A stretch of 64,000 nucleotides of DNA from Sphingobium sp. AS12 (GTDB lineage: Bacteria; Pseudomonadota; Alphaproteobacteria; Sphingomonadales; Sphingomonadaceae), in the NCBI RefSeq assembly GCF_019097845.1, contig NZ_JAHRGM010000024.1, positions 124,001-188,000 of the forward strand, in the 5' to 3' direction. Each line of letters starts with the position of its first letter. Within the stretch, counting starts at the first letter, position 1. This document shows positions 40,190 to 49,210 of this stretch, piece by piece. The notes under the pieces are model-generated. The model was not told the origin of the DNA and made no database searches. It worked only from the letters and a program-made list of their open reading frames with translations. The position numbers and the translations under genes are program-made.

Positions 40190-40918
40190 TCAGTCGACGC
40201 TCTTTTCCTCCGCCTTGGTCGGGCCGCCCATGGCGATCGGCGGCTTGCTGTTCATCGCCACCAGATAATCGGGACCGGCGACGAAGGGCAGCGGGTTGAT
40301 CGCGGCGCCGTCGACACGGACTTCATAATGGAGGTGGCTGCCGGTCGAGCGGCCGGTCGAGCCCATCAGGCCGATGATCTGGCCGCGCTTGACGAAGCTG
40401 TTGGCTGGCACGAGCAGCTTGGACATATGGCCATAGCGCGTTTCCATGCCGCTGCCATGCGAGATCTGGACGAGGTTGCCATAGCCACTGGCCCAGCCTG
40501 CGCGGTTGACGATGCCGTCGGCAGTGGCATGGATCGGGGTGCCGGTGGGACCGGGAATATCGATCCCCTTGTGCATCCGTGCGCCGCCGTTGAAGGGATC
40601 GGACCGGACGCCGAAATTGGAGGTCAGCGACAGTTTTTCGACCGGGCGGCCCGACGGGATATAGGCTGCGGTCTTGGCATTGCCGTCCAGGCGCTGGAGG
40701 CTGGAGAAGAGATTGGAGAAACCGACATCCTGCGGCCCAAGGGCGCTGGTGTTGATTTCCGACGCATCGCCATAGGGATCGTCTGTTTCGGTCGCATGGG
40801 CCGGGGCAGCGGCGCAGAGCGCGCCTGCAATGCCCAGTCCTGCAAAAATCTGTGTCGCCTTGAAGGCAGAATGGAACAAACGCGCACCACGAGTATTGAT
40901 CATATCAAGTTCAAACAT
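40190..40918 (-). CDS. LytM/M23 family peptidase
   Basis: 242 residues. The N-terminus has a signal-like hydrophobic segment ending APAHA (about 20-41). The M23 zinc site is complete: His116 and Asp120 (HKGIDIPG), His195 and His197 (SHLHYE), plus ETRYGHMS. It may cut peptidoglycan cross-links or serve as an activator of amidases. An inner ATG at 40903 is possible as start. A terminator follows. Confidence 0.9.
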   Translation of the reverse strand: MFELDMINTRGARLFHSAFKATQIFAGLGIAGALCAAAPAHATETDDPYGDASEINTSALGPQDVGFSNLFSSLQRLDGNAKTAAYIPSGRPVEKLSLTSNFGVRSDPFNGGARMHKGIDIPGPTGTPIHATADGIVNRAGWASGYGNLVQISHGSGMETRYGHMSKLLVPANSFVKRGQIIGLMGSTGRSTGSHLHYEVRVDGAAINPLPFVAGPDYLVAMNSKPPIAMGGPTKAEEKSVD

Positions 40919-41024
40919 GCCGACCCCGACTGTGTCACCGGAGGCTTATGCCCCTCGGAGCTTCCCGTGTTACTTTTTGGCGACTTGGATCGCCCCCGCA
41001 GTTACGCAGACTGCAAATCGCCGG

Positions 41025-41825
41025 TCATGTTGCAAGCGCGGCGTAGAATTCCCGCGTTAAACCGGCCTGTCGACGCGCTGAGTCGTTGAACGGAGGCTTA
41101 ACCGAACCACGAAAATGCCTTTTCACAAGCATTTGGTAATGATTTGGGGCGGATAGGCCCAATCGGTTCGTCGCCGCGAGGAACCATGTCGTCCCAGCGG
41201 CGACATGGCGAATCTCGTCCGCCATGATGCGTCGCAAAAATTTGGCGGAGGTGAAATCCCCTGCCCCCTCGAACCGCTCGACCGTCGCAGGCGTAATGTC
41301 GAGCGCGCGGGCTTCCAGCACCATCGGCACGATCGCCAGCCGGGCGAGGACGTCATGCGCGGTCTCTTCCGCCGCCTGCCACAATCCGTCATGCGCGGGG
41401 AGCGCGCCATAATGGCTGCCGCACTGGCGCAGCCGCCGGTCCAGCAGGGCGAAATGCATCGCTTCTTCCGCGCCGACCTGCATCCACTCATCCGTGAAGG
41501 CCGCCGGGAACTGATCGCCGAAGCGGCCGATCAGGTCGAAGGCCAGGTCGATCGCGACAAATTCGATATGGGCGAGCGCGTGGAGCATGGCGATGCGGGA
41601 CCGTTCCGACCCCATCTTGCCGCGCCGGGGCATTTGGCCGGGATGCAGCAATATCGGCGCTTCTGGGCGCGCTGGCTGGTCGGGCATCGTCCCATCGAAC
41701 CGATGCGCCAACCGGCCCAGCCGCCACGCCCGCGCCACCGCGCGCGCGGCCATGACCTTGGCATGGGGATCGGCGGTCAGCAGAACATGGCGGCACGCCG
41801 CACCGAGGCTATCGGGCAGGATCAA
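41025..41825 (-). CDS. DUF455 ferritin-like protein
   Basis: 266 residues, all-helical. Iron-ligand candidates appear as HALAHIEFVAIDLAFD, VGAEEAMHFALLDRRL and ADEIRHVAAGTTWF, the pattern of DUF455 ferritin-like domains. Related proteins include MiaE-like hydroxylases, but the reaction is not known here. The start overlaps the stop of the upstream peroxiredoxin gene by 4 bp, making a glnE-bcp-DUF455 operon. Confidence 0.9.
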   Translation of the reverse strand: MILPDSLGAACRHVLLTADPHAKVMAARAVARAWRLGRLAHRFDGTMPDQPARPEAPILLHPGQMPRRGKMGSERSRIAMLHALAHIEFVAIDLAFDLIGRFGDQFPAAFTDEWMQVGAEEAMHFALLDRRLRQCGSHYGALPAHDGLWQAAEETAHDVLARLAIVPMVLEARALDITPATVERFEGAGDFTSAKFLRRIMADEIRHVAAGTTWFLAATNRLGLSAPNHYQMLVKRHFRGSVKPPFNDSARRQAGLTREFYAALAT

Positions 41826-42286
41826 AGCGCCCTCGCCGCCTCCAGCACCTCGGCGGCATGACCCTTGACCTTCACCTTGGGCCAGACCCGTGCGATGGCG
41901 CCGTCCGCGTCGATCAGGAAGGTTGCCCGCTCGATCCCCATATATTTGCGGCCATAGAGCGACTTTTCGACCCAGGTGCCGAACGCACCGCAGGCGTCGC
42001 CCGGCTCGTCCGACGCCAGCGTGACGGTCAGGCCATATTTGTCGGCGAATTTCTTGAGCTTGGCTGGCTTGTCCTTCGACACGCCGACGACCGGCACGCC
42101 GATCGCGGCAAAGTCGCCGGCCAGTTCGGTAAAGTCCTTCGCCTCACTGGTGCAGCCGGGCGTATCCGCCTTGGGGTAGAAATAGACGACCACCGGCTTG
42201 CCGCGATAGCCGGCCAAGGTGAAGTCCGCGCCATCACTATCCTTGAGCGCGACGTCGGGTGCGCTGTCGCCTTGTACCAGCATCAT
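41822..42286 (-). CDS. bcp: Thioredoxin-dependent peroxiredoxin (Bcp type)
   Basis: 154 residues. The peroxidatic Cys45 is in TPGCTSEAKDF. The vicinal resolving cysteine of E. coli BCP (Cys50) is replaced by Lys, leaving Cys97 or an external thiol to finish the cycle. YFYPKADTPGC and GIERATFLIDADG are family signatures. It removes hydroperoxides in the cytoplasm. Overlaps glnE and the DUF455 gene by 4 bp each. Confidence 0.92.
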   Translation of the reverse strand: MMLVQGDSAPDVALKDSDGADFTLAGYRGKPVVVYFYPKADTPGCTSEAKDFTELAGDFAAIGVPVVGVSKDKPAKLKKFADKYGLTVTLASDEPGDACGAFGTWVEKSLYGRKYMGIERATFLIDADGAIARVWPKVKVKGHAAEVLEAARAL

Positions 42287-44973
42287 CTGTCCTCCTGATA
42301 GGGCGCGGCAAGCGCGGCCCAGGCTTGGCCTATGCTTTGCCGCGCCTTGGCATAGCTTTCAAGCAGACTGTCCCAATGGTCAGCCCCGCAAGCCCGCGCA
42401 ACCAGCGGACGGGTCGCTTCGGGCGGCTCTGTGGACGAAGGCGACACTAACCTGGACACAATCAGATAGCGTGTGATGAGGTCGTGGGCGGTGATTAGCT
42501 CAGCGGGCAGATGGCCCGCCGCGACCAGCGTCGCCAGCGCCTTGCCCAGGTCGGGATCAAAGGCCATGCCGTAGCGGAATTGGGTGATATGGATCAGGAA
42601 TTCGAGGTCGACCAGACCGCCCGGCACCAGCTTGACGTCCAGATCGCTGGCGGGCGGCTTGTGGGTGGCGATGTCACCCCGCATCTTGACTGCTTCGCGC
42701 GTCATATCATTGATATTTCGATCTTTTTCCAGCGTTTCGGCCAGAATCGCGGCCAGCGCCGTGCGCGCCTCAGCCGATCCGAATATCGGCCGCGCCCGCG
42801 TCAGCGCCAGATGCTCCCACGCCCAGGCCTCCTCCCGTTGATATTTGGCGAAGCTGTCGAAACTGACCGCCAGCAAACCCTGCGCGCCGGACGGTCGCAG
42901 CCGCGTATCGACCTCATAAAGCGGGCCGGACGCGGTATGCACTGACAACGCGTTGACGATCCGCTGCGCCAGCCGGTTGAAATATTGGGTCGCGCCCAGC
43001 GGCTTGGGTCCATCGGATTCGGCCCGGAAATCGCCGGTGAACAGGAAGATGACGTCCAGATCCGACGCATGGGTCAGCACCCCGCCGCCCAGCCGCCCCA
43101 GAGCGAGGATGACGATCTCACCACCCGCCACCTTGCCATGCGCTGCCTCAAACTCGGCCACTGTCCGGGCCGCCAGCGCCTCGATCGCCGCTTCCGCGAC
43201 CCGGCCATAGCCGCGCCCTGCCTCCAGCGGATCGCCGCCCCGGATGATCTGCGCGCCCAGCGCAAAGCGGCGATCGCCAACCCTCTGACGCACCCGGTCG
43301 AGCAAGGCCTGATAATCCTCGCCCGACTCCAGCGCCGCCAGCTGCGCCGCCAGCACATCGACCGGCGGCGGCGGGTCGAAGGCGGTGGCGTCGATCAGCC
43401 CGTCGAGCAGCTCGGCCCGCCGCGCCAGTGCATCGGCCAGCGTCGGCGCATGGCTCAATATCTCCGCCAGCAGCGCGACCAAAGCGGGACGCGCGGCCAG
43501 CAGCTTGAAGAAGTTGATCGCGCTCGGCAGCCGCCCGATCATGTCGTCCAGCCGGTTGAGCGCGCGCGACGGATCGGGCGCGGTCGCCAGCGCGCGCATC
43601 AGGCCTGGGAGCAGGCTTTCCAGCGCCTCACGCGACAGGCCACTGCGCAGCGCGCGCACCTTTCCGCCACGCCAGTGGGCGATCCGCGCCAGTGCGGTTT
43701 GCGGATCGGCAAAGCCCATATCGGCCAGTTGCGCCGCCAGCAGCGCCTCATCCTGCGACAGCGAAGCATCGTCCTTTTCCGGGCTGAGCCGGTCATAATT
43801 GCGCCCGACCCATTCGACCTGGGGCCGCAGCAGGTCGAGCAAAGCGTCGCCATCGGCCAGACCGTGGAGCCGCGCGACATTATCCATGGCGGCTGCCGAT
43901 TTGGGCAGTTCATGGGTCTGCAAATCCTCGACCATCTGGAGCCGATGTTCGATCGTGCGGAACAGGACATAAGCTTCGTCCAGCTGGGTCGCGACGTCAG
44001 GCTCGATCACGCCCGCCTGCGCCAGCGCGGCCAGCGCCTGACGCGTATTGCCCGATCGCAGCGCCGGATCGCGCCCGCCATGGATGAGCTGATGCACCTG
44101 CGCGAAAAATTCGACCTCGCGAATGCCGCCGCGCCCGCGCTTCAGATCATAGCCCGGCCCGAACGCCTGCCCCTGCGCATAATGGTCGCGAATCCGGCGG
44201 CTGATATCGACGATCGCGTCGATCGCGCTGAAATCAAGATGCCGCCGCCACACGAACGGGCGGATCTGGCGCAGGAAATAATCGCCCAGCGCGATGTCGC
44301 CCGCCGCCGCGCGCGATCGGATGAAGGCGGCCTGCTCCCAGCCCAGCGCGGTCGATTCATAATAGCCGATCGCCGCCTCCACCGGCAGCGCAATCGGCGT
44401 GGCTTCGGGCGAGGGGCGCAGGCGCAGATCGACGCGGAACACATAGCCGTCAGCATCACGGGCGGTCAGCAATTCGCTCATCCGCCGCCCGATTCGAACC
44501 GCCGCATCGGCGGGATCTTCGCGCGGCCCATGCGGCAGGGTTGCGGGGTCATAGAGCAGGATCGGGTCGATATCCGACGAATAATTGAGTTCGCGGCTGC
44601 CATGCTTGCCCAAAGCCAGCACGACAAAACCCTTATGCTCGGCATCGGGATAGCGTTCGGCCATGGCGGCGGCCAGCGCCTCCTCCACCGCGCTATCGGC
44701 GAAGTCGGACAGGGTGCGCGTCACCCGGTCCAGCCCCCAGGCCCCCGACAGGTCAGCCGCCGCTGTTACCAGCGCGATCCCCGTACGCCGCCGCCGCAGC
44801 GACCGGGCGACGCCATCCTCCGGCCTGCCCAACGCCTGCGCGACGGCCAGCGCCGCGTCCATATCACCGGTCGCCAGCGCCTCCGCAACTTCTGGATAGC
44901 GATCCAGCGCGCGTGTCAGGAAGGGCGAATGGCCGCGTATCCGTGCCTGCGTTTCGGGCCAGTCCGTCACCAT
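42283..44973 (-). CDS. glnE: Bifunctional glutamine synthetase adenylyltransferase/deadenylase
   Basis: 896 residues from ATG 44973, chosen because GGGGGAGAG lies directly before it; an upstream extension to 45087 has no such site. Two nucleotidyltransferase domains are visible: the N-terminal deadenylase with KHGSRELNYSSDID and the C-terminal adenylylase with LGGGVLTHASDLDVIFLF, each followed by a helical GlnD-binding part. It switches glutamine synthetase off and on by adding or removing AMP in answer to nitrogen status via PII. First gene of a three-gene operon. Confidence 0.95.
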   Translation of the reverse strand: MVTDWPETQARIRGHSPFLTRALDRYPEVAEALATGDMDAALAVAQALGRPEDGVARSLRRRRTGIALVTAAADLSGAWGLDRVTRTLSDFADSAVEEALAAAMAERYPDAEHKGFVVLALGKHGSRELNYSSDIDPILLYDPATLPHGPREDPADAAVRIGRRMSELLTARDADGYVFRVDLRLRPSPEATPIALPVEAAIGYYESTALGWEQAAFIRSRAAAGDIALGDYFLRQIRPFVWRRHLDFSAIDAIVDISRRIRDHYAQGQAFGPGYDLKRGRGGIREVEFFAQVHQLIHGGRDPALRSGNTRQALAALAQAGVIEPDVATQLDEAYVLFRTIEHRLQMVEDLQTHELPKSAAAMDNVARLHGLADGDALLDLLRPQVEWVGRNYDRLSPEKDDASLSQDEALLAAQLADMGFADPQTALARIAHWRGGKVRALRSGLSREALESLLPGLMRALATAPDPSRALNRLDDMIGRLPSAINFFKLLAARPALVALLAEILSHAPTLADALARRAELLDGLIDATAFDPPPPVDVLAAQLAALESGEDYQALLDRVRQRVGDRRFALGAQIIRGGDPLEAGRGYGRVAEAAIEALAARTVAEFEAAHGKVAGGEIVILALGRLGGGVLTHASDLDVIFLFTGDFRAESDGPKPLGATQYFNRLAQRIVNALSVHTASGPLYEVDTRLRPSGAQGLLAVSFDSFAKYQREEAWAWEHLALTRARPIFGSAEARTALAAILAETLEKDRNINDMTREAVKMRGDIATHKPPASDLDVKLVPGGLVDLEFLIHITQFRYGMAFDPDLGKALATLVAAGHLPAELITAHDLITRYLIVSRLVSPSSTEPPEATRPLVARACGADHWDSLLESYAKARQSIGQAWAALAAPYQEDR

Positions 44974-45070
44974 CGTCTCTCCCCCTGCGGCGGGCGTGCT
45001 TTGGGGCGCTATCGCTTGGGCTTGCGACGAACGCCAGAAACTTTTGTGTGCGCCGTCCGTTCTTACCGAC

Positions 45071-45277
45071 ATGGAAATGCAGCGCAAATCTTCCGGCCGA
45101 TCGGCACCGGGTCGCCAAGGCGACGACGGGCGGATTGTGACCGTCGCGCTCCCCCTGCCCTATGAGGGCGTGGGCAATGCGCTGCGTTCCACCTATGCGC
45201 CACCGCGTGACGCATTGCCTGACGACATGACCGCGCTGCTGGCCCGGCTGGACAAGTTCGGGCAAGTAAAGGGCTGA
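45071..45277 (+). CDS. NepR-like anti-sigma factor, orphan
   Basis: 68 residues. The C-terminal half VGNALRSTYAPPRDALPDDMTALLARLDKF matches the NepR core pattern (G-x2-LR-x2-Y ... PxDxxxLLxxLD), two helices that hold the EcfG sigma factor. NepR, PhyR and EcfG control the general stress response of alphaproteobacteria, usually from neighbouring genes. Neither phyR nor ecfG is here, so this would be a stand-alone paralogue. It is divergent from glnE. No good ribosome site is seen and the start could be elsewhere. Confidence 0.6.
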   Translation: MEMQRKSSGRSAPGRQGDDGRIVTVALPLPYEGVGNALRSTYAPPRDALPDDMTALLARLDKFGQVKG

Positions 45278-45350
45278 TCAGCGCGCAGCTTTTTGTTTAC
45301 CCATTCTGACTATTGCTGGCCAAGACGTCGGCCAGCAAGAAGTTCAAGCC

Positions 45351-45686
45351 ATGATATATCGCAATTTCGCTATCTGTACGCTGGTCGTCGCACCGCTGAT
45401 CGTGCTGGCGGTGGACAATATTATGCCCAAACCGCCGGAATCTGCGCCTGTGCAGGGTAATATCGCTGACGCCCCGCCCCCGGTCTCCGTTCCTATGGCA
45501 CCTCCCGTCGCCCCGCCATCGGCAGACGCGAGCGCGCCCGGTTTCGGTCAGCCGATGGCGCAAGCGGGTCAGCCGATGCTGGCCCCCGGCGCTGGCCTAC
45601 CCGAAACGACGGTCGAGCCGGCGGTCGAAACCGACCAGATGGTGACCCCGGACGCAGCGCCGCCCGGATCACCCGACGCGGAATAA
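45351..45686 (+). CDS. Proline/alanine-rich membrane-anchored protein
   Basis: 111 residues: one N-terminal hydrophobic helix (about 5-22) then a long Pro-Ala-Val-rich acidic tail (PPPVSVPMAPPVAPPS) that is likely disordered in the periplasm. No family is recognised. It could be a small envelope protein; low complexity makes false prediction possible. It ends 3 bp before the convergent metallopeptidase stop. Confidence 0.5.
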   Translation: MIYRNFAICTLVVAPLIVLAVDNIMPKPPESAPVQGNIADAPPPVSVPMAPPVAPPSADASAPGFGQPMAQAGQPMLAPGAGLPETTVEPAVETDQMVTPDAAPPGSPDAE

Positions 45687-45689
45687 GCG

Positions 45690-46568
45690 TCAGACCGACC
45701 CCTTGAACGTGTCGCACTGGGCCGGATCGCCGGTCGATAGCCCCTTGCGCAGCCAAGCCATGCGCTGCGCGCTGCTGCCATGGGTGAAACTTTCAGGCAC
45801 CGGCCGGCGACCGGCGGCCTTTTGCAGCGTATCGTCGCCAATCGCCTCAGCCGCGCGCATCCCTTCTTCCAGATCGCCCGCTTCCATCAAATTGGTATCG
45901 CGCGCTGCCCAGACTCCGGCATAGCAGTCGGCCTGCAATTCCATCTGCACCTGAAGCGCATTGCCGTCGGCTTCCGACGCGCTTTGCTGCGCCTTGCGAA
46001 TCCGGTCCGCCTGCCCGGTGACCGTCTGGATATGATGGCCCACTTCATGGGCGATGATATAGCCGATCGGGAAGTCGCCCGGCGCGTTGAAGCGGGTTTC
46101 CATTTCATTGAAGAAATCGGTGTCGATATAGATGCGCTGGTCGGCGGGGCAGTAGAATGGTCCCATCGCCGCCTGCGCCGCGCCGCAGCCCGACTGGCCA
46201 TTCTGGCTGTAGAATACCAGCGTCGGCGGGGGATATTGTTCGCCTGACGCCTTGAATATCTCGTCCCAGCGACGCTCGGTCGATCCCAGTACCTTCAAGG
46301 AGGTGCGCTGAATGTCGGTCAGCTCGGTCGTGGCGGGCCGTTCGGTCTGGACGGGCTGGCCCCCGCCGCCACCCCCGCCGATCAGGCTGAGCGGATTGAT
46401 GCCCATCACCACCATGATGATCAGCGCCACGACAATGCCGCCGCAGCCGAACCTGCTGCCGATCAGCGGCAGGAGCATCCCCAGCCCGCCGCCAAAGCCG
46501 CCACCGCCGCCACCCCGGCCGTCCTGCACCTCGAAATGGCTGCTTTCCTGTTCGTCGTCGAGACGCAT
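45690..46568 (-). CDS. YpfJ-type neutral zinc metallopeptidase
   Basis: 292 residues from ATG 46568 with AGGGAGG just before it. A glycine-rich N-terminus and one membrane helix (about 35-55) precede the extracytoplasmic catalytic domain with HEVGHH and the downstream QADCYAGVWA, the PF04228 signature. Cysteine pairs are present (SGCGAA, FYCPAD). Probably anchored in the inner membrane with the active site in the periplasm; substrate unknown. Confidence 0.92.
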   Translation of the reverse strand: MRLDDEQESSHFEVQDGRGGGGGGFGGGLGMLLPLIGSRFGCGGIVVALIIMVVMGINPLSLIGGGGGGGQPVQTERPATTELTDIQRTSLKVLGSTERRWDEIFKASGEQYPPPTLVFYSQNGQSGCGAAQAAMGPFYCPADQRIYIDTDFFNEMETRFNAPGDFPIGYIIAHEVGHHIQTVTGQADRIRKAQQSASEADGNALQVQMELQADCYAGVWAARDTNLMEAGDLEEGMRAAEAIGDDTLQKAAGRRPVPESFTHGSSAQRMAWLRKGLSTGDPAQCDTFKGSV

Positions 46569-46714
46569 GACGCCCTCCCTGTTTAGGCTTCTGCCTACCC
46601 GATTCACGGAATGCTGCAAACCGCCGGGATGGGCAGAGGGTTGCGGACAAAGCAAATTTTATCTGGCGACATAAAGTTGGATTGCGGTCGGCAAAGACTA
46701 TATTGCACCGCATC

Positions 46715-47890
46715 ATGGATATTCAGCCCAAGCCCCTCCGCCGCGCCCGCACGCCTTTGCCCCTGCCCCGCGAAGTGGCGCTGCTGCTTCAGGGGGGCGG
46801 TGCGCTGGGTTCCTTCCAGTCGGGCGTCTATGAGCGGCTGGACGAACTGGGGGTCGATGTCAGCTGGGTTGCGGGCATTTCGATCGGCGCGATCAATGCC
46901 GCGATCATCGCGGGCAACCCGCCGCACCGGCGGATCAGCCGCCTCAAGAAATTCTGGTACACCGTGTCGGGCGGGATGCCCAATATCCTGCTGCCCGACA
47001 TAGACCATATTCGCGAGATCGCCCATCTAGCCGCTGCCGGCACGGTCGCGACCTTCGGCGTGCCTGGCATGTTCCGCCCGCGCCTGTGGCCCGCCACGAT
47101 GATGCCCGAAGGATCGGCGGGCGCGATCAGTTTCTATGACAGCGCGCCGCTGAAAGACACGCTGGACGCCTGTATCGACTGGGATCTGCTGAACGACGGG
47201 CCGGTGCGGCTGTCGGTCGGCGCGGTCGATGTGGAGACCGGCAATTTCGCCTATTGGGATACGCGCGGCCCCGGCGGCAACACCCGGATCGACGCGCGCC
47301 ACATCATGGCATCGGGCGCGCTGCCGCCCGGCCTGCCGCCGGTCGAGATTGACGGGCGCTGGTATTGGGATGGCGGGATCGTGTCCAACACCCCGCTTGC
47401 CCATGTGCTGGACCATCAGACCGAAGATATGCTGGTGTTCCAGGTCGACCTCTTCCCCGCCGAAGGGCCGATGCCGCGCCAGATGACCGACGTCTATTCG
47501 CGCGCGAAAGATATTCAGTATAGCAGCCGCACCCGGCAGGTGACGGACCAATATCTGCGCCTGCGCCGCGAACATGGGGCGATCTGCGCGCTGCTCGACA
47601 AGCTGCCGCCCGAATTGCGCAACGAACCGGAGGCGCAGAAGCTGCGCGACATTCTCGACGGCGGTTCGATCAACATCGTTCACCTGATCTATCGCAGCCG
47701 CAACTGGGAAAGCGGCGCGAAGGATTTTGAATTTTCCCGCGCCACGATGCTGGACCATTGGAGCCAGGGCCGCGACGCAGTGGAGGAAGTGATGCACAAG
47801 GGCGACCTGATCGCCCGCAACATATTGGACGGCAAGAGCGCGACCTTCGACCTGGACGCGCCCGATCATCTCAAGGAGAAAAAGGCATGA
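46715..47890 (+). CDS. Patatin-like phospholipase with DUF3734 tail
   Basis: 391 residues from ATG 46715. Patatin motifs: oxyanion GGGALGS (about 27-33), nucleophile Ser56 in GISIG, and Asp219 in DGG. The C-terminal 150 residues (VDLFPAEGPMPRQMTDVYSRAKDIQYSSR ... YRSRNWESGAKDFEFSRATMLDHW) match DUF3734. It should cleave acyl esters. Its stop overlaps the 3-hydroxybutyrate dehydrogenase start, a pairing I recall from rhizobia and sphingomonads and one that suggests a role in polyhydroxybutyrate or lipid turnover. Confidence 0.9.
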   Translation: MDIQPKPLRRARTPLPLPREVALLLQGGGALGSFQSGVYERLDELGVDVSWVAGISIGAINAAIIAGNPPHRRISRLKKFWYTVSGGMPNILLPDIDHIREIAHLAAAGTVATFGVPGMFRPRLWPATMMPEGSAGAISFYDSAPLKDTLDACIDWDLLNDGPVRLSVGAVDVETGNFAYWDTRGPGGNTRIDARHIMASGALPPGLPPVEIDGRWYWDGGIVSNTPLAHVLDHQTEDMLVFQVDLFPAEGPMPRQMTDVYSRAKDIQYSSRTRQVTDQYLRLRREHGAICALLDKLPPELRNEPEAQKLRDILDGGSINIVHLIYRSRNWESGAKDFEFSRATMLDHWSQGRDAVEEVMHKGDLIARNILDGKSATFDLDAPDHLKEKKA

Positions 47891-48678
47891 GCAAGGCTTT
47901 TGCGGGCAAGACGGCCCTGATCACCGGTTCGACCTCCGGCATTGGCCTGGCCTATGCCAAGGCGCTGGCGGGCGAAGGCGCGAATGTCGTCATCAATGGA
48001 TTTGGCGACAAGGATGCGATCGAGCAGGAGCGGTTGGGGCTGGAGGCGCTGAGCGGGGCGAAGGCGCTCTACAGCGGCCACGACCTGACCAAGCAGGACC
48101 AGATCGAGGCAATGATGGCGGAGGCGGCGACGGCCTTTGGCGGGGTTGATATCCTCATCAACAATGCCGGGATGCAGCATGTCGCCCCGGTGGAGGATTT
48201 TCCGGTCGACAAATGGAACCTGATAATCGCGCTAAACCTCACCAGCGCATTCCACACGACGCGGCTGGCGGTGCCCTATATGAAGGGCAAGAAATGGGGC
48301 CGGATCATCCAGACCGCCAGCGCCCATTCGCTGACCGCATCCCCGTTCAAGAGCGCCTATGTGACCGCCAAACATGGCCTGGCCGGTTTCACCAAGACGG
48401 TGGCGCTGGAAGTCGCGACCTTCGGTATCACAGCCAACTGCATATCGCCTGGCTATGTCTGGACGCCACTCGTTGAAAACCAGATTCCCGACACGATGAA
48501 GGCGCGGGGCATGACGCGCGAGCAGGTGATGAACGACGTGCTGCTGGCGGGCCAGCCGACCAAGCAGTTCGTGACGGTCGAACAGGTCGCGGCCATGGCG
48601 ATGTTCCTGTGCAGCGACGCCGCCGCCAACATCACCGGCGCGAATATGAGCATCGACGGGGGGTGGACGGCGCAGTGA
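47887..48678 (+). CDS. bdhA: 3-hydroxybutyrate dehydrogenase
   Basis: 263 residues, short-chain dehydrogenase fold. NAD-binding TGSTSGIG (13-20), catalytic Ser145, Tyr158 and Lys162 (YVTAKHG), and the C-terminal SIDGGWTAQ typical of this enzyme. GMQHVAPVEDFP matches the known 3-hydroxybutyrate-specific subgroup. It oxidises D-3-hydroxybutyrate to acetoacetate. Cotranscribed with the patatin gene (ATGA overlap). Confidence 0.92.
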   Translation: MSKAFAGKTALITGSTSGIGLAYAKALAGEGANVVINGFGDKDAIEQERLGLEALSGAKALYSGHDLTKQDQIEAMMAEAATAFGGVDILINNAGMQHVAPVEDFPVDKWNLIIALNLTSAFHTTRLAVPYMKGKKWGRIIQTASAHSLTASPFKSAYVTAKHGLAGFTKTVALEVATFGITANCISPGYVWTPLVENQIPDTMKARGMTREQVMNDVLLAGQPTKQFVTVEQVAAMAMFLCSDAAANITGANMSIDGGWTAQ

Positions 48679-48722
48679 CGCGCCGACGTGACTGATATTT
48701 AGCGCCCGATGGTTACACCTGA

Positions 48723-48900
48723 TCCGTTCGTCCTGAGTAGCCGCTGAGCTTGTCGAAGCGGCGTATCGAAGGATGCGTATGGACGCGATGCTTCGATACT
48801 TGAACAGGTGAACCATCCCCCGGATGGTTCAGGATCGTCCGGGGGACGATCCGACCTGTTCAACTTAGACTTCGCTCAGTCCCTACTCAGCACGAACGGA
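48723..48900. repeat. Large structured intergenic palindrome (repeat 2)
   Basis: Outer arms 48723-48740 and 48883-48900 pair 17 of 18. Inside, TATCGAAG (48764-48771) pairs with CTTCGATA (48791-48798). A complete three-way junction follows: stem 48801-48808 with 48855-48862 encloses a 10-bp hairpin (48809-48818 with 48822-48831) and a 9-bp hairpin (48832-48840 with 48844-48852). Flanked by convergent genes. Outer arms resemble a sphingomonad repeat I recall; the inner structure is more elaborate than a plain terminator. Confidence 0.8.
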
Positions 48901-48927
48901 CGTTATGCAAGCTAAAGCCATCGCGCT

Positions 48928-49206
48928 CTAAGTCGCCTTCGGCTCCAGCAGGCGCAGGACCGATTGCAGGCCATCCTCGCTCGCCGTCGCCAGCGGCAGG
49001 GGGCGATCGGGCAGGCCGTCATGCTGGCTGTTGAGGAACAGGATCGCGGCAGGCGCGCCCAGTTTCTCGATCGCGATGCGGGTGACGCGGCCCTGCCGTT
49101 CGGCTTCCGCCGGGGACAGGCGCACCGCATTATGCGGAACGAAGCGGCGGCCCGGCGATGTGCGGTTGGTGGCTGGCGCTGGCTGAACAGGGGTGTCGGT
49201 CGTCAT
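48928..49206 (-). CDS. MbcA/ParS/Xre-like (DUF2384) domain protein, putative
   Basis: 92 residues. After a basic linker (RRFVPHNAVRLSPAEAERQGRVTRIA), the C-terminus KLGAPAAILFLNSQHDGLPDRPLPLATASEDGL fits the toxin-binding domain found in Xre/MbcA/ParS-type antitoxins (A-x2-FL-N ... L-x-RPL-LA-ASE-G). The N-terminal HTH of true antitoxins is missing and no RES-type toxin gene is adjacent. Probably a stand-alone regulator of this fold. Last of three small genes in one direction. Confidence 0.65.
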   Translation of the reverse strand: MTTDTPVQPAPATNRTSPGRRFVPHNAVRLSPAEAERQGRVTRIAIEKLGAPAAILFLNSQHDGLPDRPLPLATASEDGLQSVLRLLEPKAT

Positions 49207-49210
49207 CTTG

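Noticed and set aside
42985..45165. 726-residue open frame on the plus strand
   Set aside because: Antisense shadow of glnE, whose two nucleotidyltransferase domains are clearly coding on the minus strand.
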